A stretch of DNA of 9,339 nucleotides from Methanoregulaceae archaeon. GTDB taxonomy: Archaea > Halobacteriota > Methanomicrobia > Methanomicrobiales > Methanospirillaceae. Positions within the stretch are counted from its first letter, which is position 1. Every line of letters begins with the position of its first letter. Shown here in pieces: positions 1 to 3,799 of the stretch. The stretch spans positions 1 through 9,339 of the forward strand of contig JACTVF010000075.1 in NCBI GenBank assembly GCA_019695435.1, given 5' to 3'. The notes below the pieces were generated by a model, which was not told the origin of the DNA, searched no databases, and saw nothing but the letters and a program-made list of their open reading frames with translations. The position numbers and the translations under genes are program-made.

Positions 1-1
1 C

Positions 2-238
2 GCAGGACTCGTGTACATCGATCGCTCCAGCCTGAAAACCAAGCTGGAAGGCGAAGTAGCGAAGGTGAAAGCCGCCGCCAAAGCCGAACTCGACAAGGTA
101 CTCTTGGAGAGCAAGGCAAAGATCAAAGCCGTGGTCGCGGCCGTGATCTCAGACGCCAAAGCGGACGCCGCGAAAGCTGAAGCAAAGGCAGCAGCCGTGG
201 TCGAGAAGATCGAAGCCGACCTCCGCAAAGCCCTCTAA
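2..238 (+). CDS. Ala/Lys-rich helical protein, 5' end probably outside window
   Basis: The reading frame is open from base 2 to a TAA at 236-238. The first possible start inside the window is a GTG at 11, but the AGGA before it (4-7) is only 3 nt away, so the gene probably begins further left. The visible 75 residues are almost entirely Ala, Lys, Glu, Val and Asp in a heptad-like pattern (for example KVKAAAKAELDKV and AAKAEAKAAAVVEKIEADL), which predicts one long amphipathic helix or coiled coil. There are no Cys residues, no membrane span and no catalytic motif. It is the first visible member of a tightly packed gene string, because its stop overlaps the next start (TAATG). Function is unknown. 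A small structural or DNA-associated phage protein is possible, but that is inference from composition only. Confidence 0.6.
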   Translation, partial: AGLVYIDRSSLKTKLEGEVAKVKAAAKAELDKVLLESKAKIKAVVAAVISDAKADAAKAEAKAAAVVEKIEADLRKAL

Positions 239-387
239 TGGACGAGTTCGCATCGGCGACGATTCAGCTATCCCTCCAGCAGATGATCATGCTGGCAGCT
301 ATCGTCGCCTGTGCAATCTCCTGGGCTTGCATGGACGTGGAGGAACAGCGCGTGAAAGAGACAATCGCGGAACGGTGGGAACGATGA
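238..387 (+). CDS. Small single-span membrane protein (49 aa)
   Basis: The ATG at 238 overlaps the previous stop (TAATG) and the gene ends with TGA at 385-387, so translation probably depends on reinitiation, as no clear Shine-Dalgarno precedes it. The product has a short polar N-terminus (MDEFASATIQ), one hydrophobic stretch at about residues 15-32 (core MIMLAAIVACAISWA), and a charged amphipathic tail rich in Glu and Arg (EEQRVKETIAERWER). This is the layout of a one-pass inner-membrane peptide with a cytoplasmic or coiled-coil tail. No homologous family is recognised. Its 4-nt ATGA overlap with the next gene supports it being real. A holin or spanin role is not supported, because the genes around it are DNA-packaging genes and there is only one span. 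Confidence 0.6.
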   Translation: MDEFASATIQLSLQQMIMLAAIVACAISWACMDVEEQRVKETIAERWER

Positions 388-542
388 AGCAGCGTCCAAA
401 ACTCCATAAAGGATTACAGGCAGAGTGCCCATCGTGCAATGCTGGGCTTGTCGGAATCGACGAGTGCTTCCGGCAGTTGGAGGCTCCACCAAAGAAACGA
501 ACGCGCGTGGATCTTCGTCGCACGGCAGAAAGTCAAGAATGA
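384..542 (+). CDS. Small CPxC-containing protein (52 aa)
   Basis: The ATG at 384 overlaps the preceding TGA as ATGA. An upstream in-frame ATG at 327 would run through the membrane-protein gene, so the coupled start is preferred. A purine-rich GGTGGGA lies just upstream. The protein is basic at both ends, with a CPSC motif at residues 15-18 and a third Cys at 28 (DEC). This resembles half of a zinc ribbon or a small metal-binding knuckle, but a fourth ligand is not evident. The C-terminus is rich in Lys and Arg (PPKKRTRVDLRR), which suits nucleic-acid contact. No family can be named. It sits in a chain of overlapping genes leading to the small terminase. Confidence 0.55.
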   Translation: MKQRPKLHKGLQAECPSCNAGLVGIDECFRQLEAPPKKRTRVDLRRTAESQE

Positions 543-709
543 AGTTCTACACCTATCTCTGGCTCCGCGAAGACGGTACGCCGTATTATGCTGGTAAGGG
601 TAATGGCGACCGAGGATTTACTGAAGAAAGCCGACGCAAGCAGAGCGAAACTAAACAAGGTAAACCCTGGTCTGAGGCGCAGTATACGGCGCGCCGGAGG
701 GTAGCATAA
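539..709 (+). pseudogene. Remnant of GIY-YIG / NUMOD3 homing-type endonuclease (56 aa)
   Basis: The ATG at 539 overlaps the previous stop (ATGA) and the stop overlaps the terminase start (TAATG). The N-terminus (FYTYLWLREDGTPYYAGKG) matches the first strands of a phage GIY-YIG nuclease: the Tyr of the GIY-equivalent strand, the YIG-equivalent YYAGKG at residues 16-21, and the following Arg25 that is usually catalytic. It then passes directly into residues 28-51 (TEESRRKQSETKQGKPWSEA), which look like a NUMOD3 DNA-binding repeat. The second half of the nuclease, which carries the metal-binding Glu, is missing. A complete GIY-YIG domain is about 90 residues, so this looks like an internal deletion that kept the reading frame. 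It may be inactive, or still bind DNA through NUMOD3. The family assignment comes from motif recognition. Confidence 0.55.
696..700 (+). promoter_or_regulatory. Shine-Dalgarno for small terminase
   Basis: GGAGG lies 8 nt before the ATG at 709, inside the end of the endonuclease-remnant frame. It fixes the terminase start and means that gene can be translated independently of coupling. Confidence 0.7.
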
Positions 710-1290
710 TGGTAGGTCGCCCACCAAAACCTACATCGCTCAAAATTTTGGCCGGCAACCCCGGAAAACGCCCGCTGAACGACGCGGAGCCGCAGCCGGA
801 TCGTATCATGCCTGAGATGCCCAAGGGCATGAGTTACCTCGCCAAGCGCGAGTGGAAGTGGATGTCGAAGGCGCTCTTCAAGATAGGCTTGCTAACCAGC
901 GTGGACGGCAAGGCGCTTGCCATGTACTGCGAGTCCTACGCCACGTGGGAGTGGGCGACGAAAGAGAAGCGCAAGCACGGGCTGCTGGTGGAAGAGCCGA
1001 TCCTCGACAAAGAAGGCATGGTCGTCGGGACGAAGTTCAAGGCGAACCCGGCGGTCCACATCGAGTTCAACGCAGCGAAGACCTGCAAGGCATTCCTGAC
1101 CGAGTTCGGCATGACGCCAGCGAGCAGGAGCAGGCTCAAGATAGAGAAGCCGAAGGAAGAGGACCCATTGGACGCCATAATGAATCGTCGCGGCATGCAG
1201 CAGACGCCGCAGGCGGTAGATCAAGCGCCGACGCCGATCGCGTTCGACGCTGGCATCCAAGACGATGGACTCACGAACTTCGATGCGTAA
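709..1290 (+). CDS. terS: Phage terminase small subunit, P27 family
   Basis: This is the DNA-recognition subunit of the packaging motor. It binds the phage genome near its packaging start and delivers it to the large subunit. The protein has 193 residues, typical for the family. The N-terminal signature GRPPKPTSLKILAGNPGKRP (residues 3-22) is the hallmark of P27-type small terminases. The following helical core includes the YLAKREWKWMS and TSVDGKALAMYCESYATWEWA segments. A conserved FNAAKTCKAFLTEFGMTPASRSRL stretch follows at about 119-142. The tail (about 150-193) is acidic and low in complexity. The start has a good ribosome binding site and overlaps the upstream stop. Unusually, the large subunit gene does not follow directly: about 545 nt containing a tRNA and structured RNA intervene. 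Confidence 0.93.
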   Translation: MVGRPPKPTSLKILAGNPGKRPLNDAEPQPDRIMPEMPKGMSYLAKREWKWMSKALFKIGLLTSVDGKALAMYCESYATWEWATKEKRKHGLLVEEPILDKEGMVVGTKFKANPAVHIEFNAAKTCKAFLTEFGMTPASRSRLKIEKPKEEDPLDAIMNRRGMQQTPQAVDQAPTPIAFDAGIQDDGLTNFDA

Positions 1291-1303
1291 AGTTTGATGT
1301 CGA

Positions 1304-1340
1304 CCCCGTCGTGCCGGAATGATCAAAGACGGCGGGTTTT
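1304..1340 (+). terminator. Possible intrinsic terminator after terS
   Basis: CCC-CGTC (1304-1310) can pair with GACG-GC-GGG (1328-1336), giving 7 base pairs with a 2-nt bulge and a 17-nt loop, followed directly by TTTT (1337-1340). The position just after the terS stop is right for a terminator or attenuator. The stem is short, the loop is large and the T-run is only four bases, so this is a weak call. Confidence 0.3.
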
Positions 1341-1360
1341 GGAGCAGTCAAGCGTCGATC

Positions 1361-1457
1361 CGGTAGCGAGCTGCTCTATACAGCGCCGCTTTCATGCGGC
1401 AGCGCGCAGGGCTGGCGGGAATACAGATAATGACACCCGCTGCCCTACCGCGCGTCG
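1361..1457 (+). ncRNA. Branched structured element upstream of the tRNA
   Basis: Within the gene-free stretch 1291-1468, several helices nest without conflict. A closing helix CGGTAG/CTACCG pairs 1361-1366 with 1445-1450. Inside it are GCTG/CAGC (1370-1373 with 1381-1384, 7-nt loop), GCCGC/GCGGC (1385-1389 with 1396-1400, 6-nt loop) and GGGC-GCGGG paired with CCCGC-GCCC (1409-1419 with 1436-1445, sharing base 1445 with the closing helix). An alternative pairing extends the last hairpin by CGCGC/GCGCG (1403-1407 with 1450-1454) at the expense of the closing helix. The layout is cloverleaf-like, but no TTCRA T-loop is present, so it is not an ordinary tRNA. Any transcript, function or family is inference. 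Confidence 0.35.
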
Positions 1458-1468
1458 AACAAGTTTTC

Positions 1469-1546
1469 GGCCGCAGTAGCTCTAATTGGCAGAGCAGGGG
1501 TTTCGTAAACCTCAGGTTGTGAGTTCGAATCTCACCGCGGCCTCCA
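1469..1546 (+). tRNA. tRNA-Thr (anticodon CGT)
   Basis: All arms can be drawn. The D stem GCTC/GAGC pairs 1479-1482 with 1492-1495. The anticodon stem GGGGT/ACCTC pairs 1497-1501 with 1509-1513 (one G-T pair) around loop TTCGTAA, with anticodon CGT at 1504-1506. The variable loop has five bases. The T stem GTGAG/CTCAC pairs 1519-1523 with 1531-1535 around TTCGAAT. The acceptor 3' strand CGCGGCC (1536-1542) is followed by discriminator T and an encoded CCA (1544-1546). The 5' strand GGCCGC-A-G pairs fully only if A1475 is bulged; otherwise one A-C mismatch and an extra linker base result. It should read ACG codons, by my count the commonest Thr codon in the capsid gene (16 of 24). Whether the bulge affects charging is unknown. 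Confidence 0.85.
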
Positions 1547-1551
1547 GAGTT

Positions 1552-1735
1552 TGACGACGGACTAAGGAATGCTGCAGCGCCCAAAAGGTTAGCTGTGGCG
1601 CAGGCGCGCCCTGTGCGGGAGCAAATGCTCTGAAGCCAGTCGTCATTGGGAGCGGTGTGGTAAGACCGCGACCCAGCCAAGCGAACCGCGCGGAGGTTTG
1701 CAGGCTGGGGATACACATCGCTCCATTGCGTTTTT
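1552..1735 (+). ncRNA. Candidate structured RNA between tRNA and large terminase
   Basis: Two neighbouring domains fold by eye. Domain A (1552-1645) is closed by a perfect 7-bp helix TGACGAC/GTCGTCA. It contains CAGC/GCTG (1575-1578 with 1592-1595), GCGCAGG/CCTGTGC (1598-1604 with 1610-1616, 5-nt loop, one G-T) and GAGC-AAAT-GCTC (1619-1630). Domain B (1649-1724) is closed by GGAGCG/CGCTCC, plus GTGT/ACAC (1655-1658 with 1713-1716) across a 2-nt bulge. Inside it is a long hairpin in which CCCAGCC (1672-1678) pairs with GGCTGGG (1703-1709) and GCGAACC (1681-1687) pairs with GGTTTGC (1695-1701). A competing hairpin GCGGT/ACCGC (1652-1656 with 1665-1669) could act as a switch. A T-run follows at 1731-1735. 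It could be a stable ncRNA or a leader controlling the downstream genes. I cannot match it to a known family. Confidence 0.45.
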
Positions 1736-1738
1736 CTT

Positions 1739-1744
1739 GGGAGG
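1739..1744 (+). promoter_or_regulatory. Strong Shine-Dalgarno for the 29-aa ORF / terL pair
   Basis: GGGAGG stands 5 nt before the ATG at 1750. It is the only good ribosome binding site near the large terminase, whose own ATG at 1836 has none. The site therefore probably drives both the microprotein and, by coupling, the terminase. Confidence 0.7.
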
Positions 1745-1749
1745 AAGTT

Positions 1750-1839
1750 ATGAAGCTGATCCTGCAAGTCGCCGCTGGCGTGTTCATCGCTCAGTTCGTG
1801 TGGCTCGTCGCGACGATCATATTCATCAACGCACGATGA
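1750..1839 (+). CDS. 29-aa single-span membrane microprotein coupled to terL
   Basis: The ATG at 1750 follows a near-ideal ribosome binding site and the frame ends with TGA at 1837-1839, overlapping the terL start as ATGA. The peptide is MKLILQVAAGVF plus IAQFVWLVATIIFINAR, a basic N-terminus followed by about 22 hydrophobic residues and a basic end, so it should insert as a single helix in the membrane. The coding strand is well placed to be a leader peptide whose translation sets terL expression. It could instead be a functional phage membrane peptide. No family is recognised. The ribosome binding site and the overlap support real translation. Confidence 0.6.
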   Translation: MKLILQVAAGVFIAQFVWLVATIIFINAR

Positions 1840-3764
1840 AGACCCACCCATCAATACCCTGCATCAACGCCTACGACGTTGCGGTGAAGTACGCGACCGA
1901 CGTGGCTCAAAAGAAGATAGCAGCCGGCAAACTCGTCCGGCTTGCGTGTAAAAGATTCCTCAGAGACCTCAAGACTGGACACTTGCGCGGGCTGGAGTTC
2001 CGTAAAGAGGAAGCGCAGAACGCAGTCAACTTCTTCGGTCTACTCCGGCACACCAAAGGTGAATACGGTGGACAGAATTTCGCGCTGCTTCCGTGGCAGG
2101 TGTTCTGTATAGCCAACCTCTTTGGATGGTACCTTGCCAGCGGCGCGCGCCGGTTTCGAGAAGGTCACATAGAGGTAGCTCGCGGTAACGGGAAGAGCAC
2201 GCTGATGGCTGGCGTCGGGTTGTACATGCTTGCCGCCGATGGAGAACCAGGCGCCGACGTATATAGCGCAGCCGTTGACAAAGACCAAGCGCGCATAGTG
2301 TTTGATGAAGCATGCCACATGCGGAACAGCAATCCGGGGTTAGCAGCACGCATCGCGGTCTCCGGCGGTGCCAAGCCTAATAACCTTCACATAATCGAAA
2401 CCAATTCGAAGTTCGAAGTGCTGGCTCGGGAAGACAAGTCGCAGGACGGACTCAACATCCATTGCGCGCTCGTCGACGAGCTTCATGCCCACAAGACCCG
2501 CGACATGTGGGACGTTCTTTCAGAAGGCGCCAAGAAGCGCACGCGCTCGCTGATCTTGGCGATCACCACGGCTGGCTTCGACCGGCAGGGCATCTGTTGG
2601 AAACAGCGTGAGTTCGGAGAGAGGATCCTCACCGGCGCCATACAGGAATCCGACGGCGACCACGTGTTTATATACGTGGCTTGCATCGACAAAGAAGGCG
2701 AGCAATGGGACGAGCGCAACTGGATAAAGGCGAATCCCAGCCTCGGCGTTTCGATAAAAGTGGAAGAGATCAGGTTCGCGGCGAGCAAAGCCAAGAACGA
2801 ACCGTCCTCGCTGAACAGCTTTCTTCGTAAGCACATGAACGTGTGGACAAGTTCGGAAATGCGGCTAATACTCCCTGACAAATGGGCGGCATGCAATGCG
2901 GCTGGTCCGACTGCCGATCCACGCAAGCTCCGCGCCGACGCAATCGCTGCGTTGGAAGGAAGAACGGCTGCCGGCGGACTTGACTTGGGATCCACAGATG
3001 ATCTTTCGGCGTTCGCTCTGTTCTTCCCTCCGATGAAAGACAAGATCGGACGGCGCGTTGCGCAGGGTCAAGTGATCGGCGGGCAGCCCACCAAGGCGCT
3101 GGTCGGGCATTCGCCACAGTGCGCGTGCCGAGCTTGTGAGAACATGCGCCGGACTGCCGGTGTGACCAAGCAGCAGATCGTGGAAGAGTACATCGAGAAG
3201 CCTGCCGACCCGAGGTGGCACTTGCTTGTTTGGTACTGGTGTCCGGACAAGGTCATAAGCGAGCGCGTCAAGAAGTCCCGCGTGCTCTATGATCAATGGA
3301 TGACGATGGGATTCATCCAGCCAACCCCGGGAACGTCCGTCGACTATTCGTTCATACGCGCACGCATCAACGAGCTGCGCCGCAAGTTCAACATCGTGGA
3401 GATCGGATTTGACGAGTGGGGTTCGAAGCAGCTCATCGGCGAGCTTGAGAAAGATGGACTGAAAGTGAAGCTGGTGCGGCAGGGCTTCAAGACTCTCAAC
3501 GCGCCGACCAAGACATTGGTGGGACTCATCACTTCCAAGAAGCTGGAGCACTACGGCGATCCTGTGCTGGAGTGGATGTCGGGCAACGTCGAAGCAGACA
3601 CCGATGCGGCGGGCAACATCAAACCCGACAAGGCGCTGTCACGGGAAAAGATCGACGGCATTGCCGCAGCCATTGACGCGCTGTCCGTGATAGAGGAGAC
3701 CCCGGGCATGGCGTCCGGTGGACTCACGTCCGTGTACGAGAGACGCGGCATCACGTTCATTTAA
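1836..3764 (+). CDS. terL: Phage terminase large subunit (HK97-like)
   Basis: This is the packaging motor: an ATPase that translocates DNA into the prohead and a nuclease that cuts genome units. I chose the ATG at 1836 (642 aa), because the longer frame from 1698 would run through the RNA region and the microprotein. In the ATPase domain, a Walker A of the HK97 type, ARGNGKS, is at residues 115-121. Walker B, CALVDE, is at 210-215 with the catalytic Glu215, and the coupling motif ILAITTAG is at 240-247. The RNase H-like nuclease shows Asp383 (GLDLGS), Asp526 (GFDEW) and Asp607 (KIDGIAA). Between the first nuclease strand and the conserved RWHLLVWYWCP segment is an insertion (about 405-459) with clustered Cys429, Cys431 and Cys434 (CACRAC). 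No own ribosome binding site is visible. It partners terS and docks on the portal encoded next. Confidence 0.95.
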   Translation: MKTHPSIPCINAYDVAVKYATDVAQKKIAAGKLVRLACKRFLRDLKTGHLRGLEFRKEEAQNAVNFFGLLRHTKGEYGGQNFALLPWQVFCIANLFGWYLASGARRFREGHIEVARGNGKSTLMAGVGLYMLAADGEPGADVYSAAVDKDQARIVFDEACHMRNSNPGLAARIAVSGGAKPNNLHIIETNSKFEVLAREDKSQDGLNIHCALVDELHAHKTRDMWDVLSEGAKKRTRSLILAITTAGFDRQGICWKQREFGERILTGAIQESDGDHVFIYVACIDKEGEQWDERNWIKANPSLGVSIKVEEIRFAASKAKNEPSSLNSFLRKHMNVWTSSEMRLILPDKWAACNAAGPTADPRKLRADAIAALEGRTAAGGLDLGSTDDLSAFALFFPPMKDKIGRRVAQGQVIGGQPTKALVGHSPQCACRACENMRRTAGVTKQQIVEEYIEKPADPRWHLLVWYWCPDKVISERVKKSRVLYDQWMTMGFIQPTPGTSVDYSFIRARINELRRKFNIVEIGFDEWGSKQLIGELEKDGLKVKLVRQGFKTLNAPTKTLVGLITSKKLEHYGDPVLEWMSGNVEADTDAAGNIKPDKALSREKIDGIAAAIDALSVIEETPGMASGGLTSVYERRGITFI

Positions 3765-3792
3765 TCCCGTAACACTTGCAGGAGACAGAGAG
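3764..3792 (+). repeat. Duplicated leader, copy 1 (before portal gene)
   Basis: The 15-mer ATCCCGTAACACTTG (3764-3778) recurs exactly at 6709-6723. Both copies continue as two variable bases, GGAGA, three variable bases and AGAG, giving 24 identities in 29 positions. This copy begins on the last base of the terL stop and ends 7 nt before the portal ATG. It supplies that gene's ribosome binding region. The part upstream of GGAGA is longer than a ribosome binding site needs and may be a promoter, operator or RNA-processing site. Confidence 0.6.
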
Positions 3793-3799
3793 GCTCAGC

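Noticed and set aside
1672..1709. Superficial resemblance of CCCAGCC/GGCTGGG pairing to segments of an HDV-like ribozyme.
   Set aside because: The nested double pseudoknot order of HDV-like ribozymes cannot be built here; the strands form a simple long hairpin.
1698..1835. Upstream extension of the large terminase frame (46 extra residues).
   Set aside because: It would translate the structured RNA region and overlap the well-initiated 29-aa gene. The ATGA-coupled ATG at 1836 is a better start.
1348..1854. Minus-strand frame of 168 aa (and a 91-aa one at 1512-1787) containing GEIRTHNLRF-type sequence.
   Set aside because: It runs antisense through the tRNA. Such products are well-known spurious translations of tRNA genes, and no ribosome binding site supports it.
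2275..2303. TTGACA followed at a plausible distance by a T/A-rich hexamer, promoter-like.
   Set aside because: It lies inside the terL coding region, the -10 match is poor at proper spacing, and no gene boundary is near.
3776..3799. TTG start eight codons before the portal ATG.
   Set aside because: The ribosome binding purines lie inside those codons and fit the ATG at 3800.
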